64,000 nt of DNA from Isosphaeraceae bacterium EP7 (GCA_038400315.1 CP151667.1:5219174-5283173); one strand, 5' to 3'. Shown: positions 44,179 through 53,464, counted from the first letter of the stretch. The notes: generated by a model from the letters alone, not told the origin. Program-made: numbers and translations.

Positions 44179-45287
44179 TTGTCCTTTCAGGTAGTCAGGT
44201 TTTTGTTTCGTCGGCATCTCGCCCGTAACGTCTTGGGATGCCAAGCACCCGATCTCCGTCCGAGCTCGAGGCCCGACGCCGCCTGGCGGTGACGCGGGTC
44301 AATGAGGGCTGGAAGCAGAAGGATGTCGCCGCGTTCCTGGGCGTCTCGCTCAAGGCCGTCGGCAAGTGGATGGCCGCCTATCGCGCCGCCGGCGAGGACG
44401 GTCTCAAGGGCAAGCCGCACCCGGGGCCCGCTCCGAAGCTGTCGCGCAGGCAGGAGCGGTCGGTCTTGTCCTGGCTGGCCGTCAGCCCCGAGGCCTTCGG
44501 CGACAAGACCCAGCTCTGGACCACCCGCAGGCTGGCCGAGGTGATCGCCCAGCGGTACGGCGTCCGCTTCAACTCCAACTGCCTGGCCGAGTGGCTCAGC
44601 CGCCGCGGCCACTCGCCGCAGAAGCCCGTGACCACGGCGGTGGAGCGCGACAACCCGGCCATCGCCCGCTGGGCCGCCGAGGACTGGCCGCGGATCAAAA
44701 AAAAGCCCGGGACGAGCGGGCCCACGTCGTCCTGATCGACGAGAGCGGGTTCTTCCTCAACCCGACGCTACGTCGGACCTGGGCGCCGAGGGGCCGGACA
44801 CCGGTGCTGACGGGGTTCGGCCGGCACCGCGACAAGGTCTCGACGATTGCGGCGATCTCCGTCGCCCCGCGGCGACGCCGTGTCGGCCTCTACTGGCGGA
44901 CCGACCCGGCGCATTACATCGACGGGGCGGCGGTCGTGGCATTCCTGCGCGATCTGCTGCGGCACCTGCGCGGCGCGGTCGTGGTGATCTGGGACGGCGG
45001 CAGCAACCACAAGGGGCCATTGATGCGGGGTCTCCTGTCGGAGTTCCCCCGGCTGCACCTGGAGCGGCTGCCGGGGTACGCCCCGGACCTCAACCCGGTG
45101 GAGAGGATCTGGGGCTACCTGAAGCACGGCCTGCTGGCGAACTTCGTGCCCCGCGACGTGGGCCACCTCGACCGGGTCGTCCGCGCTCACCTGGCCGAAC
45201 TCCGCGGCCATCCGGCACGGATCCGGGCCCTCTGGGCGGGGTCAAAGCTGCCCTACCCCGACAAGAACCTGGCAACCTGAAGGTCAA
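44179..45287 (+). mobile_element. IS630-family insertion sequence, copy B (different subtype)
   Basis: A 1109-base element flanked by TA at 44177-44178 and 45288-45289. Inverted ends: left TTGTCCTTTCAGGTAGTCAG, right (reverse complement) TTGACCTTCAGGTTGCCAGG, continuing to a shared GTT(T/C)TTGT. Its transposase is only distantly related to that of copy A, so this is a separate arrival. Confidence 0.82.
44238..45280 (+). CDS. IS630 transposase in two frames joined at an A8 run
   Basis: Frame one (44238-44735) encodes the HTH region: WKQKDVAAFLGVSLKAVGKW and the linker to about residue 154. Frame two, the -1 frame, continues from the run of eight A at 44697-44704 to TGA 45278-45280. It holds the DDE core: VVLIDESGFFLNP, AVVVIWDGGSNHKG and LPGYAPDLNPVERIWGYLK. 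A -1 slip at A-AAA-AAG restores one product of about 347 residues. Programmed frameshifting at such runs is known in several IS630 elements, so the element may be active rather than broken. Confidence 0.8.
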
Positions 45288-45312
45288 TAACCAGCTAACG
45301 GAGTAGCATTAG

Positions 45313-46205
45313 AAATCGTTTCATAACGGTCGCATCGTGATCAGCATGCAGGCCAGGTGAAAGAACGCCCGGTACATCCGCGGCGTCCGCTCGTGCCGGA
45401 CCAGCAGCCGGCGGAAGTTGCCCAGCCAGGCGAACGTCCGCTCCACCCGCCACCGCCGCCTGTAGTAACGACGCAGCCGGCCCGCCCGCTGAGTCGCCGG
45501 CCTCCTGCGGTTCCTGCGGTGCGGGCAGACCATCTCGATCCCCCGCGCGGCCAGCCGGTCCCGCAGCGGGTCGCTCTCGTAGGCCCGGTCCAGGATCAGC
45601 AGCCTCGGGCGTGGCGTCGTCCCATCCCGCCGGCGCTTGATGCTCACGTTGTCGAGCGTCCGCTCCACCTCCGATGGGCGGGCCGAGTCGAGGTGGCAGG
45701 CCAGCGGGACGCCGTCGCCGTCGACGACGAGCATCCACTTGGTCCCCTTGCCCTTCTTGGTGGGACCGACGCCGCCGCCCCCTTCTTCGCCGGGGCGAAG
45801 GACCCATCGGCGCAGCACTCGTCCCATCGCAGCCGCATCCGGTCGTCGAGCGCGCCGAGGAAGGCCCGCCGGGCGGCGACCCAGGTGCCGTCGGCCTCGC
45901 ACGCGGAGATCCGTCGCCGGCGCCGGGAAGCCCTCGGGCATCGCCCTCCATCGGGCGCCGTTGCGGAGGATCCAGAGGATGCCCTCGACGACCGGGCGGT
46001 TGGGGACCGGCCTGGGACCGGCCCTGGCCGAGGCCCGGGGCTCGGGGAGGTGGGGTGCGAGCAGGGCCCATTCCTCGTCGGCCAGCTCGGGCTGGCGGAT
46101 GCAGATGATGCGTTTGCGGGCCATGCGACGCCTCCCGGGGTAGAGACATCGTACGCAAGGGGTCGGTGTGACTGAAGTTGCGTGCAGACGGTTAGGAAAC
46201 GACCT
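45313..46205 (-). mobile_element. IS5-like insertion sequence, full-length copy
   Basis: About 893 bases with imperfect inverted ends: TCGTTTCATAACGGTC at the left and, reverse complemented, TCGTTTCCTAACCGTC at the right. The ends are defined by comparison with the shortened copy at 52943-53414. The left end lies 23 bases from the right TA of the IS630 copy B, so the two elements are nested side by side. No clear target duplication was found; exact ends are uncertain by a few bases. Confidence 0.78.
45321..46124 (-). pseudogene. IS5-family transposase with two compensating frameshifts
   Basis: From ATG 46124 the frame reads MARKRIICIRQPELADEEWA as expected for an IS5-family (IS427-like) transposase. 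At about 45910 it leaves the ancestral frame. Some 45 residues that read EADGTWVAARRAFLGALDDR and WDECCADGSFAPAKKG are then in another frame. It returns at about 45775. All three catalytic residues lie in the restored frame: D in MLVVDGDGVPL, D in LLILDRAYESD, E in RRWRVERTFAWL. The open frame is continuous, but the scrambled middle probably impairs it. Confidence 0.75.
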
Positions 46206-46363
46206 GCTTCGGCAAGGAATCCCAGGATGAGGATCACGAGGGAGAATCCGAGCACCGGTAGCGTTCCGGAAGGCTAAGTGTACGCGTTTACGAGTTGAGG
46301 AGAGAGGCCCCACTGCATACGAATACGCTGATATTGGGAGGGGGACGGCAGTGGCGTCCGGCC

Positions 46364-46660
46364 TCATTCGGCATGAAAAGCAAAGTTCCAAAGCCAGTCT
46401 TCGACTGCTTGCACTATCTCTGCCTTCGAGCAGCGCTCCAACATTCTCAGCGGATTAGCCCAAGAAGCTCGCATTTCCTCGTCGTTGGGGCATCTCCGAA
46501 TCGCGAGAAGGCGGAAGGTGCCATTCGGGTCGCCGTCAGGATACCACCCAAGGTCGAGCAGGACCGAATTCCGCTCATGTGATAGTTGGAGGAGATCCTC
46601 GCCGAATCCAATCAAAGCCTGATCGCCGGCTTCAAACCTGGTCTCGGTATCAAGGAACAT
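46364..46660 (-). CDS. Small protein of unknown function
   Basis: A 98-residue acidic protein (for example LLDLGWYPDGDPNGTFRLL, CSKAEIVQAVEDWLWNFAF). The ATG at 46660 follows GGGAGG by about ten bases. Size, acidity and position among small accessory genes would suit an immunity-type protein, but I recognise no family. Confidence 0.5.
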   Translation of the reverse strand: MFLDTETRFEAGDQALIGFGEDLLQLSHERNSVLLDLGWYPDGDPNGTFRLLAIRRCPNDEEMRASWANPLRMLERCSKAEIVQAVEDWLWNFAFHAE

Positions 46661-47175
46661 ATTTCATTCAACCTCCCAGCCGGTTGGAATCCGGAGCGGC
46701 TGGAGAGGCGGGTCCGTCCTGATAGGCATCATGCGTTCCTCCGATGCAAGCACAGCCCTGGCGGAGAGCTATGAGCCCCTCGTTAATAGCGAGGGAGCGG
46801 CATTGCTTCCCAGGTGGGCTCGGCGGGAGGCAACTGACGGCTGGGACAAGTCATGGTGCGAACGGCTAGGGCCAGGAGGTCGCCCGCAAGTTCCGACAAA
46901 GGCGGGCGAAGTCGTGATGGATGACAAACACGTCGCCCCTTTGCAGCGACCTGGCTCCGCTACCAGCCTGACGGCAAGGCGTCGGAGTGCGAAGCGATCG
47001 CCGGTTAGATGCCCAACACCGAAATCCTGAATTTTCTGGCGAATCGGTGAATTTTACCTGATCCACAGAGTCGACTTAATCCGAAGTATCACACTACAGG
47101 AAACTTCGCCGCATCCCGAGCAGGCGGGGAGCTGTGTCGCGAATTTAGCAACCCCCGAAATGACGAGATCGTTCC
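46661..47175. other. Intergenic region with no recognisable gene
   Basis: About 515 bases. Open frames are short and Arg/Ser-rich. A run near 47030-47100 is AT-rich and probably holds the promoter of the SGNH hydrolase gene. Confidence 0.45.
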
Positions 47176-48519
47176 ATGTTACGCATTTTGACAGGCCGAT
47201 CCTCCGTCATTCGACCTGCGGTCCGGAAGCGTCGCTCGTTTCTGTCCCTGGAAAATCTGGAGACGCGGGAACTCCTCAGCACTGGAGCCGTGATTTCCTG
47301 GGAGATGGCCCCACGAATTGCTCTCAACCCGGCACATGGCAATGCTCCCGCCCTCCCCAATACCTCGGCCTACGCGAGCCCTGCCGGCGGGTATCAGGTC
47401 CTGCTCGACGCCTCAAAGACCCAAGCGTTGAAGGCGAACTCGACCTTCACTTGGACGATCAGCGAGTCGGGCCAGGCCGTCGCCAGCGTTCGAGGGAAGA
47501 AACCAAGCGTGACCCTGCCCGAAGGCCAATACTCCGTCCAGCTCACCGTGAATGGCGTGCGAGGGGCTTCCGGCCCCGTGGTTGCCGAGCAGGACATCGT
47601 GATCAAAAATGTCCTGATCGTTTCGATCGGCGATTCCTATGCCTCGGGGGAGGGCAATCCGGTCGTCAACGGATTGTATTTCCTCAGGTCGCCGGAGTGG
47701 GCCTATTCTCCGGATCCGGCCATGAATCTCCAGAACGCCAAGGCTCACCGGTCGACCCTTTCCGCCCCGGCTCAATTTGCCCTGGCTCTTGAAAAGAGCG
47801 ATCCGCACACGTCAGTCACCTTTATCTCGGTGGCTGATTCAGGGGCGACGATCGACGAGGGGCTGCTTGCACCGATGGCCAGCGTCGTCGACCCAGCTTA
47901 CACGCTACCGGGTCAGATCGCGCAAGCTCGCCAGATCGTCGGCTCGCAACCCATCGATGTCCTGACGATTTCCATTGGGGGGAACGATATCGGTTTCTCG
48001 ACCAGGATCGAAGATCTGGCCTCCAACACGCTCAACGAGACGACGCCATTGTCCGAGATCCAGAGTCAGGTGAGCACCGACCTGGCGACTCTCCCTCAGA
48101 AATACGAGTCGTTGGGCCAGGCGATCCAGGGCCTCGACCCCGACAAAGTCCTCATCACGCAGTACCCCGATCTGACCCGGAACCAGCGTGGTCAATTTGC
48201 CCCGATCAGATTTGCGGGCATCGAGGCCATCAGCAAGGCGAATGTCCAGTTCGCGTACCAGAACATCCTCCTCCCTCTCAACCAAAGCATCGCGACAGCG
48301 GCCGCCGCCAATGGCTGGACTGCCGTGGGGGATCCGAACGAGTCGTTCCGAACCCATGGATACTCCTCGACCGATTCCTGGTTCCGAAGTGTCGGAGAAT
48401 CCCTGAGGTACGAGTCGGCCAGAATCGGCGCTTTTCATCCCAACGTCAAGGGACACCAGGCAATCGCTAACCAACTCCTTTCGGTGTACAGTCAGACAAT
48501 AGTCTCGGCAAAGAATTAA
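47176..48519 (+). CDS. Surface-type SGNH/GDSL hydrolase with planctomycete N-terminal motif
   Basis: A 447-residue protein. The N-terminus is basic and carries FLSLENLETRELLS, a variant of the LEPR-x-LLS motif found at the N-terminus of many large planctomycete surface proteins. A beta-rich domain follows to about residue 145. Then comes the SGNH hydrolase: block I VSIGDSYASGEGNP, block II-like SVADSGATI, block III ISIGGNDIGFS, and a C-terminal HPNVKGH with the catalytic histidine. It is probably an exported esterase or lipase. Substrate unknown. Confidence 0.85.
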   Translation: MLRILTGRSSVIRPAVRKRRSFLSLENLETRELLSTGAVISWEMAPRIALNPAHGNAPALPNTSAYASPAGGYQVLLDASKTQALKANSTFTWTISESGQAVASVRGKKPSVTLPEGQYSVQLTVNGVRGASGPVVAEQDIVIKNVLIVSIGDSYASGEGNPVVNGLYFLRSPEWAYSPDPAMNLQNAKAHRSTLSAPAQFALALEKSDPHTSVTFISVADSGATIDEGLLAPMASVVDPAYTLPGQIAQARQIVGSQPIDVLTISIGGNDIGFSTRIEDLASNTLNETTPLSEIQSQVSTDLATLPQKYESLGQAIQGLDPDKVLITQYPDLTRNQRGQFAPIRFAGIEAISKANVQFAYQNILLPLNQSIATAAAANGWTAVGDPNESFRTHGYSSTDSWFRSVGESLRYESARIGAFHPNVKGHQAIANQLLSVYSQTIVSAKN

Positions 48520-48695
48520 ATACCTTTGATATGACACGAATCAACTCAAGGGCCGAGGCGGCTTCGTCTCGGTTCACGAAGAGCCCGCCCGGACGCTCAA
48601 GCTCAGATCCAAGTGAACCAAACGACGCCTCCCTCGTCTCCTCCTCACCGCCCTCATCCCGGTTAGAATCAAGGCCATGACCTCGGAGGGTAACG

Positions 48696-49052
48696 ATGGA
48701 ACTGGTCACTCTCGAGGATGGCGGCCTGACAATCGAAGAAGGCCAGCCCGGCGAGGCCTTCATTACCGGCCCCGGCGACGTCGACCTCATCATCGAAGCC
48801 TGCTTCGCGTCCGGTGCCCGCGCAGCACTCCTCTACGCGGAGAACCTGCCCGTCGGGCTCTTCGACCTCAGCTCCTGTCAAGCCGGTTCCATCCTCCAGA
48901 AGCTGCGGCAGTACCGCATCCGTCTGGCGGTCGTGGGCGGTTTCGAGCGCTTCAGCTCCCGCTTCGGCGAGATGGTCGCCGAGGAGAGCAAGGGCAGCGA
49001 CTTTAGGGTGTTCGAGACGCGGGAGGCGGCGAGGGAGTGGTTGCTGGGGTAA
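48696..49052 (+). CDS. DUF4180-like protein
   Basis: A 118-residue protein. Features such as ADL-type IIEACFASGARAALLYAENL, PVGLFDLSSCQAGSILQKLR, YRIRLAVVGGFERFSSRFGE and DFRVFETREAAREWL match the DUF4180 family, which has a STAS/SpoIIAA-like alternating pattern. Function unknown. GGAGG lies six bases before ATG 48696. It is typical accessory cargo. Confidence 0.72.
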   Translation: MELVTLEDGGLTIEEGQPGEAFITGPGDVDLIIEACFASGARAALLYAENLPVGLFDLSSCQAGSILQKLRQYRIRLAVVGGFERFSSRFGEMVAEESKGSDFRVFETREAAREWLLG

Positions 49053-49218
49053 CGAACCCGCCTCGCCCGATGGTCCACGCCAGGCGGAGGCCTGGATCAT
49101 CTGATCGAAGCGAAGCCCCGGCTAACCGGTCCCCAAACACCTTCTGGAATTCAGTCAGACACAGTGGGACCATGTAGCTCAAATTGAGCCGTGTTGCCGC
49201 CGGATCCAGGCGCCTGCC

Positions 49219-49698
49219 ATGCCAGACCCCGTCGTGCTCAGCCCCGGACGCCTGAAATGGGCCGCCGTCGGGCTGCTCTTCATCCTGCTCACGGGTGTTG
49301 GCGTCTGGATTGGTATGACGGGCGACAAGTTCGGCTGGTGGATCGCCGCCTTCTTCGGTCTTGGGATACTCCTCACTGTCGTCGTCCTGCTTCCCGGCGC
49401 GATCTACCTGAATCTCACGGACGAGGACTTCACCATGTGCACCCTATATCGGTACCACACCTAAGGCTGGGACGACGTCTCCGGGTTCGAGGTCGGCTGC
49501 GTGATCCGGAACAAGATGGTGATGTTCAACTTCGAGCCGGGCTATCAGAGGGCTCCCGGCCTGCGATCGACGAACGTCGGCCTGGTCGGGTACTACGCGG
49601 GCCTCCCCGACAATTACGGGCTCTCACACGCAAAACTCGCGGACCTGATGAACCAGTTCAAAGCCGCCCACGAGCTTCAGCGTTCGACGGGGAGCTGA
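49219..49698 (+). pseudogene. Membrane-anchored protein gene broken by TAA
   Basis: From ATG 49219, 81 codons encode two membrane helices (WAAVGLLFILLTGVGVWIGM and WWIAAFFGLGILLTVVVLL) and YLNLTDEDFTMCTLYRYHT. TAA 49462-49464 interrupts. The same frame continues to TGA 49696-49698 with GWDDVSGFEVGCVIRNKMVM and FAAHELQRSTG-like sequence. The layout (two helices, then a PH-like sheet domain) resembles STM3941/YcxB-like membrane proteins. A single base change explains the break. Confidence 0.72.
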
Positions 49699-49744
49699 GG
49701 CCTGCGTTCCGTGCAGTGAGTCTCGTCCTTCGGCAAGGAGTATC

Positions 49745-49951
49745 ATGCGACGTATTGGCTTCAGCCTCCTCGGGACGATCGGTGGCTATATTCTCGGGGC
49801 CGTGGCAGGGTACGTGCTGATCTCCCGGGCTTCCGGCAACACACACGACAGCCCGGTCGAGGCGGCAATGACGGGTGCCTTCGTTACCGCGCCGCTCGGC
49901 GTGATTGTGGGTGGTGTGGCCGGATTTCTGCTCGGGAGGCGGCGGGGCTAA
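49745..49951 (+). CDS. Small Gly-rich membrane protein
   Basis: A 68-residue protein with two membrane helices (FSLLGTIGGYILGAVAGYVLI and TAPLGVIVGGVAGFLLG), each rich in glycine as in glycine-zipper proteins. It ends GRRRG. AAGGAG lies just before ATG 49745. No function can be assigned. Confidence 0.6.
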   Translation: MRRIGFSLLGTIGGYILGAVAGYVLISRASGNTHDSPVEAAMTGAFVTAPLGVIVGGVAGFLLGRRRG

Positions 49952-49978
49952 ATCCTCGGCGGCCTCGCCAATGGATCG

Positions 49979-50386
49979 TCACTCAATCGGGATGCCGAGT
50001 TGCAAGATCCAACAAGCCCGGTCCCAGTACCCTTGCTGGTACCGGATCTGCCCCTCGACGACGTGAAAGAAGCCGCAACCCCTGAGCTTGAACGTCTTCC
50101 CGTTCGGTTGTCTTCTTGAGAATTCTCCTCGCCATGTCGCCCCACCCGACCATTCGATCATGACAAAATCCCCGTCCTGGTGCATGGCCTCCAAGGTCGT
50201 GTAGCTATCCGGGAAGGCCGCGAAGAATCCCCGCGAGTCGCTGATGATGGCATCGCGCCCGACCACGGGCTCCCCGGCTGCCACTTGGTGGTTCGTCGCG
50301 TCAGGATGGTAGAGGGGAATCAGGGCATCCGCGTCCCGTCGGTTGAACGCATCGACCCAGGCAAGCAGCACGTCTTTGGCGTTCAT
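49979..50386 (-). CDS. SnoaL/NTF2-like protein
   Basis: A 135-residue single-domain protein of the SnoaL-like NTF2 fold. It opens DVLLAWVDAFNRRDADALIPLYHPDATNH and has GRDAIISDSRGFFAAFPDSY, FVMIEWSGGATWRGEF, and ends in the sheet RGCGFFHVVEGQIRYQQGYWD. Family members are small-molecule hydrolases, cyclases or binding proteins. The substrate is not evident. Confidence 0.82.
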   Translation of the reverse strand: MNAKDVLLAWVDAFNRRDADALIPLYHPDATNHQVAAGEPVVGRDAIISDSRGFFAAFPDSYTTLEAMHQDGDFVMIEWSGGATWRGEFSRRQPNGKTFKLRGCGFFHVVEGQIRYQQGYWDRACWILQLGIPIE

Positions 50387-50579
50387 GGATCACCCCGATT
50401 TTTCTGATGAATTCCGGGACACTCGCGGCGATTCGGTGGTTCGCCAGATGGGGAGATACCCCGGACAAAATGCAGGAAAAGAGGATTGCGGCCCGCACTG
50501 CCACCGACCCGATTCCCCCGGCTACCCGCTTTGATATCATCCGAGTTGACCGCTCTCCAGGTCGAACACGGAGCCGCCG

Positions 50580-51404
50580 ATGAACCGATTGATCTGCCTG
50601 ATCGCCCTCGCATGGGCCCCGATAGCTAACTCTCAGGCGCCTTCAGAGATTCCCCTATACCCTGGTACTGCCCCGGGTTCGGAGAAATGGGACTGGCAGG
50701 AGAAGTCCGTCACCACGGGCAACGGCCTGCCGATCGTCACAGACGTCGTGAAGCCTGTCCTGATCCACTATCCGGCCGAGAAGGGCAAGGCCGTGGGAAC
50801 GGCCATGATCGTCGCCCCCGGCGGCGGGTTCCGCGCCCTGATGATGAGCTACGAAGGGGCGGATATCGCCAAACGGCTCAACGCGATGGGCGTCGATGCC
50901 TTCGTCCTGAAATACCGGCTCGTTCACAATGCCCCGGGGGCCCCCACGAGGGAGGAAGTCGTCAAGCTGGCGGCCGAGGACGGACGACAGGCTGTGAAGT
51001 TTGTCCGAGAAAAGGCCGACGAGTTCGGCTACCAACCGGAGCGGGTCGGCATGATCGGCTTCTCGGCGGGTGGCATGGTCACGTCCGAGGCGCTCTTCGG
51101 TCCGAAGGAAACGCGGCCGGACTTCGTGGCGCTCATTTACGGGATTCGCGAGATAAAGGAGATCCCGGACCCCGCACCGCCGCTCTTCCTGGCGGTCGCG
51201 GCCGATGATGCCGGTTTCGTCGCCCAGTCGGTCGATCTGTTCACCGCCTACCGCAAGGCGAAGGGGCAGGCCGAGCTGCACGTCTTCCAGTCGGGCGCGC
51301 ACGGCTTCGTGAACAAGGGCGGCGGAGCCGACCACTTCATGGACCGGCTTGAGGAGTGGCTGCGGGTTAACAAGCTTCTGATGAAGCCCGGGGATGGCAA
51401 GTGA
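50580..51404 (+). CDS. Exported alpha/beta hydrolase, acetyl-xylan-esterase/dienelactone-hydrolase type
   Basis: A 274-residue protein with a short signal peptide (LICLIALAWAPIANSQA). It has the oxyanion region MIVAPGGGFRAL, the nucleophile elbow GFSAGG, an aspartate in LAVAADDAGF and the histidine in SGAHGF. This order is typical of BD-FAE/Axe-type carbohydrate esterases common in planctomycetes. It probably removes acetyl or similar groups from polysaccharides in the periplasm. The next gene follows 26 bases after its stop. Confidence 0.85.
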   Translation: MNRLICLIALAWAPIANSQAPSEIPLYPGTAPGSEKWDWQEKSVTTGNGLPIVTDVVKPVLIHYPAEKGKAVGTAMIVAPGGGFRALMMSYEGADIAKRLNAMGVDAFVLKYRLVHNAPGAPTREEVVKLAAEDGRQAVKFVREKADEFGYQPERVGMIGFSAGGMVTSEALFGPKETRPDFVALIYGIREIKEIPDPAPPLFLAVAADDAGFVAQSVDLFTAYRKAKGQAELHVFQSGAHGFVNKGGGADHFMDRLEEWLRVNKLLMKPGDGK

Positions 51405-51430
51405 CCGACTTCCAGGCCGGAGGACGCACC

Positions 51431-51937
51431 ATGGGCGAGGTGAAGCGCATACTCGCGGAACTCATGGAACGGGACGTCGGCCAGCGGCGTGAGCACGACC
51501 CCGAATGGCCCTCGCCGTGCGAATACGGTGAGATTGATAGCGAGGGAATGACCCGTTGGCGGCCGGTCGAGATGATCCCGCCGCCCGACTTCCGCGACGT
51601 CGAGGAAGCGACCGGTGTGGTCTTGTCCCAAGACATCAGGGAGGTCTTCGGCAGCTACCACGGCTGGACGGAGAAGAGTGGGTTTCGGGGAATGTCGGTC
51701 TCGCTCTATACGAGCTGGAACCCGGAAGAATTCGCGAACTTCAAGCGGAAGATTATCCAGCACATCCGGCTCTGTCCGTCGATCCCTGCACTCTTGAGCG
51801 TCTATTTCGCCAATACCGACTCCGACCCTTTCTACAGCGTCGATCTCGCGACGGGAGAGATCTTGCTGGAGGAACCCGACTGGCCACGGACGACGGTAAT
51901 CGCCCCCTCGCTTGCGGCCTTCCTCAGCGAGCTATAG
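51431..51937 (+). CDS. Syd-like protein
   Basis: A 168-residue protein whose layout matches E. coli Syd, the SecY-interacting protein of the SUKH superfamily. It has EWPSPC near the N-terminus, then W-R-P, DVEEATGVVLSQDIREVFGSY, VSLYTSWNPEEFANFKRKII, LLSVYFANTDSDPFYSVDLA and APSLAAFLSEL. In enterobacteria Syd binds SecY. SUKH-fold relatives serve as immunity proteins against secreted nucleases. Here, without a toxin gene nearby, the role is open. ATG 51431 has GGAGG seven bases upstream; a GTG at 51401 would overlap the esterase stop. Confidence 0.75.
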   Translation: MGEVKRILAELMERDVGQRREHDPEWPSPCEYGEIDSEGMTRWRPVEMIPPPDFRDVEEATGVVLSQDIREVFGSYHGWTEKSGFRGMSVSLYTSWNPEEFANFKRKIIQHIRLCPSIPALLSVYFANTDSDPFYSVDLATGEILLEEPDWPRTTVIAPSLAAFLSEL

Positions 51938-51973
51938 CCACCCCGTGGTCGATAACCGAAAAGGAGGGGGTCG

Positions 51974-52468
51974 ATGACGGAGGACGAGTGGTGGGCCTGC
52001 CGCAACCCGGATTTGATGGTACCCCTGATCCCAGTCGAGCGTTACCAGCGCGAACTCCGGCGCTTTGCCACTGCCTGCGTTTGCAGGATCTGGCATCTGC
52101 TCCCCGAAGCCTCCAGGTCGGCAGTAGAGGCTTCTGAGCGATTCGCGGTTGGAGAGATCGACGAGGCGGAGCTGGGCAAGCTGATAGTCGAGGCGATGGA
52201 GGTCAGTGAGGCTGCATTCCCCGGCCATTCGGCCCCCGATGCTCTGGCTTATGCGACCTCGGCAGCGGCCGATGCATCGTCCGTGTGGCCTCGGACGGCC
52301 TCGAATGTCCTGGCGTCCACGTCATGCGCCGCGTCTGCGGCCGGGTGCGCTGCAGGCGAGGCCGTGACCGATGAATCGGAATACGACGCGGCGTGCGAGT
52401 CGGAGATGCGAGAGGAACTGGCGGTCCAGGCGAGCTTGTTGCGCGGACTCGTAGAATTCCCCGGATAA
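51974..52468 (+). CDS. Planctomycete-type SMI/TIGR02996-like small protein
   Basis: A 164-residue protein. The opening MTEDEWWACRNPDLMVPLIP, then RRFATACVCRIWHLLPEASR and AVEASERFAVGEIDEAELGK, is the N-terminal module that recurs in many Gemmata/Isosphaera proteins, often in repeat-containing genes. The C-terminal half is Ala/Ser-rich. Function unknown. Confidence 0.65.
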   Translation: MTEDEWWACRNPDLMVPLIPVERYQRELRRFATACVCRIWHLLPEASRSAVEASERFAVGEIDEAELGKLIVEAMEVSEAAFPGHSAPDALAYATSAAADASSVWPRTASNVLASTSCAASAAGCAAGEAVTDESEYDAACESEMREELAVQASLLRGLVEFPG

Positions 52469-52579
52469 TCGGTTCTCCTCAGTCCTCCCTCCGCACCCGC
52501 TCCACCCTGAGCAGTTCTAGCACCCAGAACGGCACCGGCGTCTTGCCCGGCGCCCAGCGGCGGACGGTGCTACCCACTC

Positions 52580-52918
52580 TCACGCCGCCCTCTGCTTCTC
52601 CAGCTTCGCCGAGATCTGCTCGATAGCAGCCTCCAGCGAGGCCTTGCTGTCGAGCGTCACGTCCGAATCGTCAAACTCTCCGATCGAGATCGTGATGCTG
52701 GCTCCCTGCTGCTTGAGCCATGCATCCCCGTTGAACTCATCGTCGGCGGATTCGGAGAAATCGCTGCCGCATGATGGTCGTAGGTATTTGCCATTGTCCG
52801 CAATTGGTTTCTGCACACGGATATGATCCGGGTGCGAAAAAACCGCCGCCTTGGACATCCCTGAATGGTACATCTCACGCTGCATCACCGCGGCGTAGCC
52901 TTGTAGAGGAATTGCCAC
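52580..52918 (-). CDS. Hypothetical protein next to an IS remnant
   Basis: A 112-residue open frame from GTG 52918, or a shorter one from ATG 52885. The C-terminal half (ASITISIGEFDDSDVTLDSK, ASLEAAIEQISAKLEKQRAA) looks coding. The N-terminal part is less convincing and ends 25 bases from the deleted IS5 copy, so the 5' end may have been altered by the insertion. Confidence 0.4.
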   Translation of the reverse strand: MAIPLQGYAAVMQREMYHSGMSKAAVFSHPDHIRVQKPIADNGKYLRPSCGSDFSESADDEFNGDAWLKQQGASITISIGEFDDSDVTLDSKASLEAAIEQISAKLEKQRAA

Positions 52919-52942
52919 ACCTGGCTTACTGATTCAGAGTAG

Positions 52943-53414
52943 AAGTCGATTCATAACGGTCGCATCGTGATCAGCATGCAGGCCAGGTGAAAGAACGCCC
53001 GGTACATCCGCGGCGTCCGCTCGTGCCGGACCAGCAGCCGGCGGAAGTTGCCCAGCCAGGCGAACGTCCGCTCCACCCGCCACCGCCGCCTGTAGTAACG
53101 ACGCAGCCGGCCCGCCCGCTGAGTCGCCGGCCTCCTGCGGTTCCTGCGGTGCGGGCAGACCATCTCGATCCCCCGCGCGGCCAGCCGGTCCCGCAGCGGG
53201 TCGCTCTCGTAGGCCCGGTCCAGGGACCGCCCCTGGCCGAGGCCCGGGGCTCGGGGAGGTGGGGTGCGAGCAGGGCCCATTCCTCGTCGGTCAGCTCGGG
53301 CTGGCGGATGCAGATGGTGCGTTTGCGGGCCATGCGACGCCTCCAGGGGTAAAGACATCGTACGCAAGGGGTCGGTGTGACGGAAGTTGCGTGCAGACGG
53401 TTAGGAAACGACCT
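52943..53414 (-). mobile_element. Internally deleted copy of the IS5-like element
   Basis: About 472 bases that match both ends of the 45313-46205 element with only scattered differences, but lack about 420 internal bases. The break joins GTCCAGG of the distal part to GACC(G)CCCCTGGCC of the proximal part at about 53224. The remaining frames encode the transposase N-terminus (MARKRTICIRQPELTDEEWA) and C-terminus (RRWRVERTFAWLG) out of register. It keeps both inverted ends, so it could be moved in trans like a MITE. Confidence 0.82.
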
Positions 53415-53464
53415 CTATTTCTCCCAGATTGTGCATATCTGGACTTTGCCAGTAGTGAAGCCGG

